Part shown: in pieces, positions 17,162 to 25,956 of the stretch
Layout of the letters: the number at the start of each line of letters is the position of its first letter
Numbering within the stretch: the first letter of the stretch is position 1
Assembly (NCBI RefSeq): GCF_001668625.1
Contig: NZ_LZLJ01000086.1
Location: 1-53,010, forward strand
Length of the DNA: 53,010 nt
Direction: 5' to 3'
Source: Mycobacterium sp. 1274756.6
GTDB lineage: Bacteria; Actinomycetota; Actinomycetes; Mycobacteriales; Mycobacteriaceae
Program-made: the position numbers and the translations under genes
The notes under the pieces: model-generated
Told to the model about the DNA's origin: nothing
The model's input: the letters and a program-made list of their open reading frames with translations, nothing else
Database searches by the model: none

Positions 17162-17167
17162 AGGTTA
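17162..17167 (-). promoter_or_regulatory. -10 element for the leaderless sirtuin transcript
   Basis: On the minus strand TAACCT matches TANNNT and ends seven bases before GTG 17154. The TAA stop codon of the upstream hydrolase (17165-17167) is the first half of this element, so the promoter is built from the end of the preceding gene. Confidence 0.5.
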
Positions 17168-17710
17168 ACGGTGCTCGAGGCACTCCGCGGCGCTCTCCAG
17201 CCGCGCCCCCATGTTCTGCCGCATCATCCGCAGCGCCGCCTCGGCGAGGTCGGCGTCGATGTGGGCCACCGCGTCGGTGGCCACCGTCACCGGGATATGG
17301 CGCACGTAGGCGTCCAGCGCGCTGTAGAGGATGCACTGCTCGGTGACCTGGCCGGCCAGCACCAACCGTTTGACCTTCCGGCGCTCGAGCAGATACCCCA
17401 GCGCGGTCGCGTAGAACACACTGTGGCGCACCTTGGTGACGGTCATGCTGTCAGCGACCGGCGCGATCGGCCGGACCAGATCCGGGTGCGCGCCGTCGAG
17501 CGCCGCGTCGACCAGGTCGGAGAAATCGGCGGTGAAATCGCCGTAGTTGTCGTTGACATAGACCAGGTCGACGTCGTCGCGGCGGCGGGCCTCGCCGATC
17601 AGATCGGCCAGCGGCTCGATGATCCGGGCGGCGTCGCGGGCCAGCAGTTCGGCATCCGGGTGCCGGTAATCGTTCATCATGTCCACGACCAGCACGGCGG
17701 TATCACTCAT
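17165..17710 (-). CDS. isochorismatase-family cysteine hydrolase
   Basis: The 181-residue protein starts SDTAVLVVDMMNDY, giving the catalytic Asp. VTKVRHSVFYAT supplies the Lys, and GQVTEQCILYSALDAY the nucleophilic Cys and its oxyanion-hole context. VYVNDNYGDF is typical of the general isochorismatase-like branch. The metal-binding DxHxxxH of true nicotinamidases is not visible, so nicotinamidase activity cannot be claimed. ATG 17710 is chosen because it gives the canonical N-terminus; an upstream in-frame start at 17758 would reach into the nadE promoter region. It is divergent from nadE (56 bp between starts) and 10 bp upstream of the sirtuin gene. Confidence 0.85.
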   Translation of the reverse strand: MSDTAVLVVDMMNDYRHPDAELLARDAARIIEPLADLIGEARRRDDVDLVYVNDNYGDFTADFSDLVDAALDGAHPDLVRPIAPVADSMTVTKVRHSVFYATALGYLLERRKVKRLVLAGQVTEQCILYSALDAYVRHIPVTVATDAVAHIDADLAEAALRMMRQNMGARLESAAECLEHR

Positions 17711-17766
17711 GCCCATCTGGTACCCAACGGCAGCGAAACGACACCGCAGCGGCAACAATGGCGGGA

Positions 17767-19809
17767 ATGGACTTCTACAGCGTTTACCGCCACGGGTTCG
17801 TCCGGGTCGCCGCGTGCACCCACCACACCGCGCTAGGCGAGCCAGAGACCAACGCCGAGTCGGTGCTGGCGCTGGCCCGGGCCTGCCACGACGACGGCGT
17901 CGCCGTGGCCGTCTTCCCGGAGCTGACCCTCTCGGGCTACTCGATCGACGACATCACCTTGCAGAACACGCTGCTGGCGTCGGTGCAGACCGCGCTGGAG
18001 ACGGTGGTGGCGGCCTCGGTGGCGCTGCGTCCGGTGCTGGTGCTCGGTGCTCCGCTGCGCCACCGCAACCGGGTGTACAACACCGCGGTCATCATCCACC
18101 GCGGCGCCGTGCTCGGCGTGGTCCCCAAGTCCTACCTGCCGGCCTACCGGGAGTTCTACGAGCCGCGCTGGTTCGCCGCCGGTGCCGAGGAGCACGGTGT
18201 CATCGAGGTGGTCGGGGCGCAGGTGCCGTTCGGTCCGGACCTGCTGTTCGCCGCCGACGACGTCGCCGACCTGGTGCTGCACGCGGAGATCTGCGAGGAC
18301 ATGTTCGTCCCGGTGCCGCCGAGCGCGCGCGCCGCGCTGGCCGGGGCGACCGTGCTGGCCAACCTGTCGTCGAGCCCGATCACGATCGGCCGCGCCGAGG
18401 AACGCAAACTACTGGCCGCCTCGGCCTCCGCGCGCTGCCTGGCCGGCTACATCTACTCGGCGGCCGGGCCGGGGGAGTCGACCACCGACCTGGCCTGGGA
18501 CGGCCAGTCGGTCATCTACGAGAACGGCGTGTTGCTGGCCGAAGGGGAACGGTTCCCCACCGGCGCCCGGCGCACCGTGGCCGACATCGATGTCGCCAAG
18601 ATCCGCGCGGAGCGGTTGCGGGCGAACACCTTCGACGACAACCGCCGCGAGCATCGGCCGGCCACCGAGTCGTTCCGCACCATCGCGTTCAGCGTTGAGC
18701 CGCCCGACGGCGATATCGGCCTGCGCCGACGGGTGGAGCGGTTCCCGTTCGTGCCCGCCGACCCGGCCCGGCTGCAACGCGACTGCTACGAGGCCTACAA
18801 CATCCAGGTGTCGGGCCTGGAACAGCGGCTGCGGGCGATCGGCAACCCCAAGGTGGTGATCGGGGTCTCCGGGGGGCTGGACTCCACGCACGCGCTGATC
18901 GTCGCCGCGCGGGCGATGGACCGCCAACAGCGGCCCCGCAGCGACATTCTCGCGTTCACCATGCCCGGCTTCGCCACCGGCGAGCACACCAAGAACAACG
19001 CGATCGCGTTGAGCCGCGCCCTGGGCGCCACGATCGAGGAGATCGACATCCGCGACACCGCGACGTTGATGCTCACCGAACTGGGCCATCCCGCCGGGCG
19101 CGGCGAACCGGTCTATGACGTCACGTTCGAGAACGTGCAGGCCGGGCTGCGCACCGATTACCTGTTCCGGATCGCCAACCAGCGCGGCGGCCTCGTGCTG
19201 GGCACCGGGGACCTCTCCGAATTGGCGCTGGGTTGGGCGACGTACGGGGTGGGCGACCAGATGTCGCACTACAACGTCAACGGCGGCGTGCCGAAAACCC
19301 TGATCCAGCACCTGATCCGGTGGGTGATCTCCTCCGACCAGTTCTCCACCGACGTGTCCAAGGTGCTGGCGTCGGTGCTCGACACCGAGATCAGCCCCGA
19401 GCTGGTGCCGCCCGGTCACGGCGACGACATCCAGCGCAGCGAAGACGCGGTGGGCCCCTATGCGCTGCAGGACTTCACGCTGTTCCACGTGTTGCGGCAC
19501 GGGTTCGGCCCGGCGAAGATCGCGTTTCTGGCCTGGCAGGCCTGGCACGACGCGGAACGGGGCGCCTGGCCGTCGGGGTACCCGGCCGGGCAGCGGCCGG
19601 AGTACTCGCTGGCCGAGATCCGCCACTGGCTGCAGGTCTTCTGCCGCCGCTTCTACGGTTTCGGCCAGTTCAAACGTTCCGCCATGCCCAACGGCCCCAA
19701 GGTCAGTGCGGGCGGGGCGCTGTCCCCGCGCGGCGACTGGCGCGCCCCGTCGGACCTGTCGGCGCGGATCTGGCTCGACGCGATCGAGCGCGAGATACCC
19801 GAGCGCTGA
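17767..19809 (+). CDS. nadE: glutamine-dependent NAD+ synthetase
   Basis: NadE makes NAD+ from deamido-NAD+, ATP and glutamine. The 680-residue protein has an N-terminal nitrilase-type glutaminase domain with Glu52 (FPELTLSGYS), a Lys in VVPKSYLPAYREFY and a Cys in EICEDMFVP. The C-terminal synthetase domain has the P-loop GVSGGLDSTHAL and TGDLSELALGWATYG. Length and start (MDFYSVYRHGFVRVAACTHH) match the M. tuberculosis enzyme (679 residues as recalled), which favours ATG 17767 over ATG 17758. It converges on rbsK. Confidence 0.97.
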   Translation: MDFYSVYRHGFVRVAACTHHTALGEPETNAESVLALARACHDDGVAVAVFPELTLSGYSIDDITLQNTLLASVQTALETVVAASVALRPVLVLGAPLRHRNRVYNTAVIIHRGAVLGVVPKSYLPAYREFYEPRWFAAGAEEHGVIEVVGAQVPFGPDLLFAADDVADLVLHAEICEDMFVPVPPSARAALAGATVLANLSSSPITIGRAEERKLLAASASARCLAGYIYSAAGPGESTTDLAWDGQSVIYENGVLLAEGERFPTGARRTVADIDVAKIRAERLRANTFDDNRREHRPATESFRTIAFSVEPPDGDIGLRRRVERFPFVPADPARLQRDCYEAYNIQVSGLEQRLRAIGNPKVVIGVSGGLDSTHALIVAARAMDRQQRPRSDILAFTMPGFATGEHTKNNAIALSRALGATIEEIDIRDTATLMLTELGHPAGRGEPVYDVTFENVQAGLRTDYLFRIANQRGGLVLGTGDLSELALGWATYGVGDQMSHYNVNGGVPKTLIQHLIRWVISSDQFSTDVSKVLASVLDTEISPELVPPGHGDDIQRSEDAVGPYALQDFTLFHVLRHGFGPAKIAFLAWQAWHDAERGAWPSGYPAGQRPEYSLAEIRHWLQVFCRRFYGFGQFKRSAMPNGPKVSAGGALSPRGDWRAPSDLSARIWLDAIEREIPER

Positions 19810-19825
19810 ACCCGCCCCGCGCCGG

Positions 19826-20683
19826 TCAGGGCAGGTCGGGGAGCGCGGCGTCGATGGCGGCGGCGCTCTGCGCGCAGTCACCCGCCCCCCGCACCAACGT
19901 CGCCAACCCGCCCGCCACGCAGGCGCGGCGCACCGCGACGTGCGGGCCCGCCGACCAGCCGGCGGCCAGCACCCCGGCGAACACGTCGCCGGCGCCGGCG
20001 GTGTCGACCGGGGACACCGGCAGTGCAGGCACCGCGAACCGCCCCGCCGAACCGTCGTAGCGGGCGCCGTCGGCGCCGAGGGTGAGCACCCGGTGCGGCA
20101 CCGGCCAGCGCCAGTGCGCGGCCTCGGCCTCGTTGACCACCACGACGTCGGTGAGCGCGGCCAGCTCCTCGAGGCCGGCGCGGACCGGGGAGGCGTTGAC
20201 GATCACCGTCGCGCCGGCCGCCCGCGCGGCGGTGGCGGCGTCCACCGCGGTCGCCACCGGGATCTCCAGCTGGATCAGCACCGTGGCGCAGCCGGCGATC
20301 ACCGCCCGCGTCGCGGCGTCGAGTTCGAGTCCGCCGTTGGCGCCCGGGGACACGACGATCATGTTCTGCCCGGCGTCGTCGACGACGATCAGCGCCCGCC
20401 CGCTGGGTTCCGGCCGGCACACCAAACCCTGCAGGTCGACCCGATTGGCCGCCAGGTGCTCGCGCAGGCGCCGGCCGGCCGCGTCGTCGCCGACCGCGCC
20501 GACGAACCGCACCGCCGCACCGGCCCGCGCCGCGGCCACCGCCTGGTTGCCGCCCTTGCCGCCGGGACCGCTCGCCGTGGTGGCCGCCAGCACGGTCTCC
20601 CCGACCCGCGGGAGGTCCGCCACGCCGTAGACGGTGTCGAGGTTGACACTGCCCACCACGCCGACCCGCGCGCTGTCCACCAT
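19826..20683 (-). CDS. rbsK: PfkB-family sugar kinase, ribokinase-like
   Basis: The 285-residue protein carries both PfkB signatures: GPGGKGGNQAVAAARAGA near residue 35 and DTAGAGDVFAGVLAAG near residue 225, the latter with the catalytic Asp. VGVVGSVNLDTVYGVADLPR at the start is typical of ribokinases, which make ribose 5-phosphate. It occupies the place of M. tuberculosis rbsK, convergent with nadE. Its start lies 7 bp after the purU stop, suggesting cotranscription with purU. Other pentoses or nucleosides cannot be excluded as substrates. Confidence 0.85.
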   Translation of the reverse strand: MVDSARVGVVGSVNLDTVYGVADLPRVGETVLAATTASGPGGKGGNQAVAAARAGAAVRFVGAVGDDAAGRRLREHLAANRVDLQGLVCRPEPSGRALIVVDDAGQNMIVVSPGANGGLELDAATRAVIAGCATVLIQLEIPVATAVDAATAARAAGATVIVNASPVRAGLEELAALTDVVVVNEAEAAHWRWPVPHRVLTLGADGARYDGSAGRFAVPALPVSPVDTAGAGDVFAGVLAAGWSAGPHVAVRRACVAGGLATLVRGAGDCAQSAAAIDAALPDLP

Positions 20684-20690
20684 GGCCGGC

Positions 20691-21584
20691 TCAGAACACG
20701 ATCGTCTGGTTACCGTGCTGCACGATGCGGTCCTGGCAGTGCCACTGCACCGCCCGCGACAGCACCGCGCGCTCCACGTCGGCGCCGATGCGCACCAGAT
20801 CGGCCAGCAGGTGGGTGTGGTCGACGCGGACCACGTCCTGCTCGATGATCGGGCCCTCGTCGAGGTCGTCGGTGACGTAGTGCGCGGTGGCCCCGATCAG
20901 CTTGACCCCCCGTTCCCGGGCCTGCTGGTAGGGGTTGGCGCCGACGAACGCCGGCAGGAACGAGTGGTGCACGTTGATCAGCGGGCAGCCGATCCGCTGC
21001 AGGAAATCGGGGGTGAGGATCTGCATGTAGCGGGCCAGCACCACCAAATCGACGTTGCCGTGCAGCAGCTCCAGCTGACGCTGCTCGGCCTCGGCCCGGT
21101 TGGCGGCGGTGGCCGGGATGTGCACGAACGGGATTCCGAACGGCCGCACCCGGTCGGCGAGGTCGGGGTGGTTGGAGATCACCATCACCACCGACATGTC
21201 CAGCTCACCGCGCTGGTTGCGCCACAGCAGATCCAACAGGCAGTGGTCGGTGCGCGACGCCATGATCGCCACCCGCTTGAGCGTGGCGGCCTCGGTGAAA
21301 TGGAAGTCGATGCCCAGCTCGGCGGCGACGGTGGCGCCGAACTCCGCCTCCAGGCGGTCGCGGGCGGCGGCCAGCCCGGGCAGGACGAAGATGGTGCGCT
21401 GCAGCAGGGTGCCGCCGACCGGTTCGGTGGAGTGCTGGTCGAGGGAGACGATGTTCGCCCCGGCCCGGGCCAGAAACGTGCTCACCGCCGAGACGATGCC
21501 GGGCTGGTCGGGGCAGCGAAGGACCAGCCGGCCGATGTCCTCGACCGGAAGGGAGCGGCGCGACGCGCCGCCGGAAGTCGTCAT
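20691..21584 (-). CDS. purU: formyltetrahydrofolate deformylase
   Basis: PurU hydrolyses 10-formyltetrahydrofolate to formate and tetrahydrofolate, balancing the one-carbon pool. The 297-residue protein has an N-terminal ACT regulatory domain (LVLRCPDQPGIVSAVSTFLA) and a formyltransferase-type hydrolase domain. The catalytic Asn, His and Asp lie in INVHHSFLPAF and HYVTDDLDEGPIIEQ. ATG 21584 lies seven bases after a TAATCT element, so it is probably leaderless. In M. tuberculosis purU lies elsewhere, so its position here is a rearrangement relative to that genome. Confidence 0.95.
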   Translation of the reverse strand: MTTSGGASRRSLPVEDIGRLVLRCPDQPGIVSAVSTFLARAGANIVSLDQHSTEPVGGTLLQRTIFVLPGLAAARDRLEAEFGATVAAELGIDFHFTEAATLKRVAIMASRTDHCLLDLLWRNQRGELDMSVVMVISNHPDLADRVRPFGIPFVHIPATAANRAEAEQRQLELLHGNVDLVVLARYMQILTPDFLQRIGCPLINVHHSFLPAFVGANPYQQARERGVKLIGATAHYVTDDLDEGPIIEQDVVRVDHTHLLADLVRIGADVERAVLSRAVQWHCQDRIVQHGNQTIVF

Positions 21585-21591
21585 GACGGGC

Positions 21592-21597
21592 AGATTA
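21592..21597 (-). promoter_or_regulatory. -10 element for leaderless purU
   Basis: On the minus strand TAATCT matches TANNNT and ends seven bases before ATG 21584. It faces the proA -10 element 58 bp away, making a compact divergent promoter pair. Confidence 0.55.
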
Positions 21598-21655
21598 GTC
21601 GCCCGCCGCCCGGCCCGGGCGGGCCGCCGACCGGCGTCCGCCGGCGACGGCCCGA

Positions 21656-21661
21656 TACCCT
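21656..21661 (+). promoter_or_regulatory. -10 element for leaderless proA
   Basis: TACCCT matches TANNNT and ends six bases before ATG 21668, predicting a transcript that begins at or within a base or two of the start codon. Confidence 0.55.
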
Positions 21662-21667
21662 GGACGG

Positions 21668-22948
21668 ATGAGTTCGCACCTGATCCCCGATCTGGCCTCG
21701 GACGGCAAACCCGAGCCCGACCTGCGCCGACAGGTCCACGATGCGGCCCGCCGTGCCCGGGTCGCCGCGCGGGTGCTCGCGACGCTGCCCACCGTCGCCA
21801 AGGACCACGCCCTGCACGCCGCCGCCGACGCGCTCACCGAGCACCGCGAGAAGATCCTCGCCGCCAACCGCGACGACGTCGACGCCGCGCGCGCGGCGGG
21901 CACCCCGGAGGCGATGATCGACCGGCTGGCGCTGGACGCCCAGCGCGTCGACGGCATCGCCGCCGGGCTGCGGCAGGTCGCCGGGCTGCCCGACCCGGTC
22001 GGGGAGGTGCTGCGCGGCTACACCCTGCCCAACGGGCTGATGCTGCGTCAGCTGCGGGTGCCGCTCGGGGTGGTCGGCATGGTCTATGAGGGACGGCCCA
22101 ACGTCACCGTCGACGCCTTCGGCCTGGCCCTCAAATCCGGCAACGCGGCCCTGTTGCGGGGCAGCTCCTCGGCGGTGAACTCCAACCAGGCGCTGGTCGA
22201 GGTGGTCCGCGACGCCCTGCTCGGCGAGGACCTGCCCGCCGACGCGGTGCAGCTGCTCGACGCCTCCGACCGCATCACGGTCACCCACCTGATCCAGGCG
22301 CGTGGCCTGGTCGACGTGGTGATCCCGCGCGGCGGGGCCGGGCTGATCGAGGCGGTGGTGCGCGACGCGCAGGTGCCGACCATCGAAACCGGGGTGGGCA
22401 ACTGCCACGTCTACATCCACGAGGCCGCCGACATGGATCTGGCCGAGCGCATCCTGTTGAACTCCAAGACCCGCCGGCCCAGCGTGTGCAACGCCGCCGA
22501 GTCGCTGCTGGTCGACGCCGCGATCGCCGAGCGGGCGCTGCCCCGGCTGCTCGACGCGCTCACCGCCGCCGGGGTGACCGTGCACGGCGGCGACGCCGCG
22601 GCGGGCGAGGACCAGCTGCGCGCCGAATTCCTCTCGATGGACATCGCGCTGAAGGTCGTCGACGACATCGACGCCGCCATCGCGCACGTCAACGAGTACG
22701 GCACCGGGCACACCGAGGCGATCGTGACCGCCAACATGGCGGCCGCGCAACGGTTCACCGAGCAGGTGGACGCCGCGGCGGTGATGGTCAACGCCTCGAC
22801 GGCGTTCACCGACGGCGAGCAGTTCGGCTTCGGCGCCGAGATCGGCATCTCCACCCAGAAGCTGCATGCCCGCGGCCCGATGGGCCTGACCGAACTGACC
22901 TCGACGAAATGGATCGTGTGGGGCGACGGCCACACCCGGCCCGCCTGA
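21668..22948 (+). CDS. proA: glutamate-5-semialdehyde dehydrogenase (gamma-glutamyl phosphate reductase)
   Basis: ProA reduces gamma-glutamyl phosphate with NADPH in proline synthesis. The 426-residue protein is an aldehyde-dehydrogenase fold member with [18 protein letters not shown] and [13 protein letters not shown]. The catalytic Cys lies in [15 protein letters not shown] and the C-terminal signature is [19 protein letters not shown]. It is predicted to be leaderless. The following MoxR gene is 25 bp away, as in M. tuberculosis (recalled as Rv2427c-Rv2426c). Confidence 0.97.
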   Translation: MSSHLIPDLASDGKPEPDLRRQVHDAARRARVAARVLATLPTVAKDHALHAAADALTEHREKILAANRDDVDAARAAGTPEAMIDRLALDAQRVDGIAAGLRQVAGLPDPVGEVLRGYTLPNGLMLRQLRVPLGVVGMVYEGRPNVTVDAFGLALKSGNAALLRGSSSAVNSNQALVEVVRDALLGEDLPADAVQLLDASDRITVTHLIQARGLVDVVIPRGGAGLIEAVVRDAQVPTIETGVGNCHVYIHEAADMDLAERILLNSKTRRPSVCNAAESLLVDAAIAERALPRLLDALTAAGVTVHGGDAAAGEDQLRAEFLSMDIALKVVDDIDAAIAHVNEYGTGHTEAIVTANMAAAQRFTEQVDAAAVMVNASTAFTDGEQFGFGAEIGISTQKLHARGPMGLTELTSTKWIVWGDGHTRPA

Positions 22949-22973
22949 CCGACGAACCCTTGGAGCATCCACT

Positions 22974-23849
22974 GTGAGTCTGCCCGCCCGGCCCGCCGCC
23001 CTCTTCGCCGACATCGACGATGTGGCCGACCGGCTGGCCGCCACCGGCTACCTGCCCGACACCGCCACCGCCACCGCGGTCTACCTCGCCGACCAGCTGG
23101 GCAAGCCGCTGCTGGTGGAGGGCCCGGCCGGGGTGGGCAAGACCGAGCTGGCCCGCGCCGTCGCCCAGGCCACCGGCTCGGGCCTGGTGCGCCTGCAGTG
23201 CTACGAGGGAGTCGATGAGGCGCGCGCCCTCTACGAGTGGAACCACGCCAAGCAGATCCTGCGGATCCAGGCCGGGTCGGGGGACTGGGACCAGACCAAG
23301 ACCGACGTGTTCTCCGAGGAGTTCCTGCTGTCGCGGCCGCTGCTGACCGCGATCCGGCGCACCGAGCCGACCGTGCTGCTCATCGACGAGACCGACAAGG
23401 CCGACATCGAGATCGAGGGGCTGCTGTTGGAGGTGCTCTCCGACTTCGCGGTCACCGTTCCCGAGCTGGGCACCATCACCGCCACCCGGGCGCCGTTCGT
23501 GGTGCTGACCTCCAACGCCACCAGGGAACTGTCCGAGGCGCTCAAGCGGCGCTGCCTGTTCCTGCATATCGACTTCCCCGACGCCGAACTCGAGCGGCGC
23601 ATCCTGCTGTCCCGGGTGCCCGAGCTGCCCGAGCGGCTGGCCGACGAACTGGTCCGCATCATCGGCGTACTGCGCGGCATGCAGCTGAAGAAGCTGCCGT
23701 CGGTGGCCGAGACCATCGACTGGGGTCGCACCGTGCTGGCCTTGGGGCTGGACACCCTCGACGACGAGACCATCGCCGCCACCCTCGGGGTGGTGCTCAA
23801 ACACCAGTCCGATCAGACCCGCGCCGCCGGCGAGCTGCGGCTGAACTGA
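22974..23849 (+). CDS. MoxR-family AAA+ ATPase (Rv2426c-like)
   Basis: The 291-residue protein has Walker A GPAGVGKTELARA near residue 46 and Walker B TVLLIDETDKAD near residue 132, with sensor-1 VVLTSNATRELSEALKRRC. LVRLQCYEGVDEARALYEWN is characteristic of the MoxR branch that pairs with VWA-domain proteins. Such pairs act as chaperones for metal-cofactor insertion or complex maturation; the client here is unknown. GTG 22974 has GGAG about 9 nt upstream. The VWA gene starts 4 bp after its stop. Confidence 0.9.
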   Translation: MSLPARPAALFADIDDVADRLAATGYLPDTATATAVYLADQLGKPLLVEGPAGVGKTELARAVAQATGSGLVRLQCYEGVDEARALYEWNHAKQILRIQAGSGDWDQTKTDVFSEEFLLSRPLLTAIRRTEPTVLLIDETDKADIEIEGLLLEVLSDFAVTVPELGTITATRAPFVVLTSNATRELSEALKRRCLFLHIDFPDAELERRILLSRVPELPERLADELVRIIGVLRGMQLKKLPSVAETIDWGRTVLALGLDTLDDETIAATLGVVLKHQSDQTRAAGELRLN

Positions 23850-23853
23850 ACCG

Positions 23854-25278
23854 ATGACACCGCGCCGCACCCGACCCGCCCAGCCGCTCGCGCCGCAGGG
23901 CATCCCCGGACACCTGGTCGGGTTCGTCGAGGCGCTGCGCGGCCACGGCATCGCCGTGGGCCCCTCGGAGACCGTCGATGCGGGCCGGGTCCTCACGGTC
24001 GTCGGCCTCGGCGACCGCGAGGTGCTGCGCGAGGGACTGGCCTGCGCGGTGCTGCGCCGCCCCGATCACCGCGACACCTACGACGCCCTGTTCGACCTGT
24101 GGTTCCCCGCTGCGCTGGGCGGGCGCACCGTGCTCGACGACGACACCACCGCGGTGGTGCCGCCCGACGACGTCGAGGCGATGCGGGCGATGCTGCTCGA
24201 GGCGCTCACCGACACCGACCCGGCCGCCGAGGATCGGCTGGCCGGGCTGGTGGCGCAGATCGTGCAGGCCTACGGCCGGTACAACTCCAGCCGCGGCCCG
24301 TCGTACTCGTCGTATCAGGCGCTCAAGGCGATGTCGCTGAACGAGCTGGAGGGCCGGCTTTTGGCCGGTCTGCTCGCCGGCTACGGCGACGAACCCACCC
24401 CGAGCCAGGAGCAGATCGCCAAAGCCGTTGCGGCCAAGAAGATCACCGGCCTGCGCAAGATGGTCGAAGACGAAACCAAGCGGCGCACCGCCGAGCAGCT
24501 GGGGCGGGACCACGTGCAGATGTACGGCATCCCGCAGCTGGCCGAGAACGTGGAGTTCCTGCGCGCCTCCGGCGACCAGTTGCGTCAGATGCGCCGGGTG
24601 GTGGCGCCGCTGGCGCGGACCCTGGCGACCCGGCTGGCCGCGCGGCGGCGCCGCTCCCGGGCGGGGGCGATCGACCTGCGCAAGACCCTGCGTAAATCGA
24701 TGTCCACCGGCGGGGTGCCCATCGACGTGGTGCTGCGCAAACCCCGGCCGGCCCGACCCGAGCTGGTGGTGCTCTGCGACGTGTCGGGTTCGGTGGCCGG
24801 GTTCAGCCACTTCACCCTGCTGCTGGTGCACGCGCTGCGTCAACAGTTCTCCCGGGTGCGGGTGTTCGCGTTCATCGACACCACCGACGATGTGACCCAC
24901 CTGTTCGGCCCGGACGCGGATCTGGCGGTGGCCATCCAGCGGGTCACCCGGGAGGCCGGGGTGTACACCATCGACGGCCACTCCGACTACGGCCACGCGC
25001 TGACCTCCTTCGCCGACAACTTCCCGCACGTGCTGTCCCCGCGCAGCTCTCTGCTGGTGCTCGGCGACGCCCGCAACAACTACCGCGACCCCGCCCTCGG
25101 GGTGCTCGCCGATCTGGTGTCGGCCAGCCGTCATGCCCATTGGCTCAACCCCGAACCGCGGCAACTGTGGGGGAGCGGTGATTCGGTGGCGCCGCGCTAC
25201 CAGGATCTGATCACCATGCACGAATGCCGCTCGGCCAAGCAGCTGGCGGCGGTCATCGATCAGCTGCTGCCGGTGTAA
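23854..25278 (+). CDS. VWA-domain protein, CoxE-like (Rv2425c-like)
   Basis: The 474-residue protein belongs to the CoxE-like group with a C-terminal von Willebrand A domain. The MIDAS metal-binding motif is CDVSGSVAG near residue 308, with later acidic and threonine ligands around FAFIDTTDDV. The N-terminal half is helical and ends in a basic segment (ARRRRSRAGAIDLRKTLRKS). The immediately preceding MoxR ATPase is the usual partner, and the two form an operon. CoxE/CoxD-type pairs help mature Mo-Cu enzymes, but no such enzyme is nearby, so the client is unknown. Confidence 0.85.
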   Translation: MTPRRTRPAQPLAPQGIPGHLVGFVEALRGHGIAVGPSETVDAGRVLTVVGLGDREVLREGLACAVLRRPDHRDTYDALFDLWFPAALGGRTVLDDDTTAVVPPDDVEAMRAMLLEALTDTDPAAEDRLAGLVAQIVQAYGRYNSSRGPSYSSYQALKAMSLNELEGRLLAGLLAGYGDEPTPSQEQIAKAVAAKKITGLRKMVEDETKRRTAEQLGRDHVQMYGIPQLAENVEFLRASGDQLRQMRRVVAPLARTLATRLAARRRRSRAGAIDLRKTLRKSMSTGGVPIDVVLRKPRPARPELVVLCDVSGSVAGFSHFTLLLVHALRQQFSRVRVFAFIDTTDDVTHLFGPDADLAVAIQRVTREAGVYTIDGHSDYGHALTSFADNFPHVLSPRSSLLVLGDARNNYRDPALGVLADLVSASRHAHWLNPEPRQLWGSGDSVAPRYQDLITMHECRSAKQLAAVIDQLLPV

Positions 25279-25289
25279 CCGGCGGGCGC

Positions 25290-25880
25290 TCAACCGATCC
25301 CGGGCAGGAACCGGCCCACCTGCGTGCGGTAGCTGTCGTATTCCGCGCCGTGCACCGTCGCCAGGTAGGGCTCTTCGACCACCCGGACCTGCACCTCGAT
25401 GCTGACCAGCAGCAACCCGAACGCCCCCAGCGCCAACGGATTCGGCGCCAGCAGGGCGATGCCCGCGGCGAAGGCCAGCATGGCGGTGAAGATCGGGTTG
25501 CGGACCAGGCCGAACACGCCGGCACGCACCAGCTGCGTCGTCTCGGCCTGATCCACCCCGATTCGCCAGGACTCGCCCATGTCCCGCTGGGCATAAAACG
25601 TGCCCAGCATCCCGGTGACCGCCAGCACCAGCCCGGCGATCTGCAGCCACCCGGCGTCCAGCACCGGCACCGGGGACAGCACCCCGGCGATCTGCAACGC
25701 CGGCGCCAGCGCACCGGCGAGCACCGCGAGCAGGAAACCGGCGCCGGCGAGCAGCGCACCGGGGGTCGATTCGACGCGGCGGAACCCGGTCGAGCCGGTG
25801 CGCCGGTACTGCGCCCAACTGCGCCAACCGAACCCGACGGCGGCGAACACCAGATAGAGCGCCAGCGCGACGAACGCCAT
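25290..25880 (-). CDS. isoprenylcysteine carboxyl methyltransferase-like membrane methyltransferase
   Basis: The 196-residue protein has about five hydrophobic segments and a C-terminal SAM-binding region: LVRAGVFGLVRNPIFTAML and VVEEPYLATVHGAEYDSYRT contain the RNP and EE...Y motifs of the ICMT/phospholipid methyltransferase superfamily. Prokaryotic members methylate lipids or small molecules; the substrate is unknown. ATG 25880 is chosen because GGAAAGGG lies five bases upstream. The longer frame to 25907 starts inside a 32-bp inverted repeat. It converges on the VWA gene and is divergent from the SDR gene. Confidence 0.8.
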   Translation of the reverse strand: MAFVALALYLVFAAVGFGWRSWAQYRRTGSTGFRRVESTPGALLAGAGFLLAVLAGALAPALQIAGVLSPVPVLDAGWLQIAGLVLAVTGMLGTFYAQRDMGESWRIGVDQAETTQLVRAGVFGLVRNPIFTAMLAFAAGIALLAPNPLALGAFGLLLVSIEVQVRVVEEPYLATVHGAEYDSYRTQVGRFLPGIG

Positions 25881-25897
25881 CACGACCCTTTCCACAA

Positions 25898-25929
25898 ATA
25901 GATGCACACATGGCTATGTATATATCTAT
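25898..25929. promoter_or_regulatory. 32-bp imperfect inverted repeat, candidate operator
   Basis: Arms ATAGATGCACACAT (25898-25911) and ATGTATATATCTAT (25916-25929) are complementary at 11 of 14 positions around a 4-bp GGCT centre. The block is unusually A/T-rich for this genome and lies directly upstream of the methyltransferase ribosome-binding site. Size and symmetry suit a dimeric repressor such as a TetR-type protein. No regulator is encoded nearby. Confidence 0.5.
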
Positions 25930-25956
25930 CTGGTGGGCACGGGGGTGTCAACGTGC

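Noticed and set aside
17165..17710. Nicotinamidase (PncA) assignment for the cysteine hydrolase
   Set aside because: The Asp-Lys-Cys triad is present, but the metal-binding His motif of nicotinamidases is not, so only the broad family is claimed.
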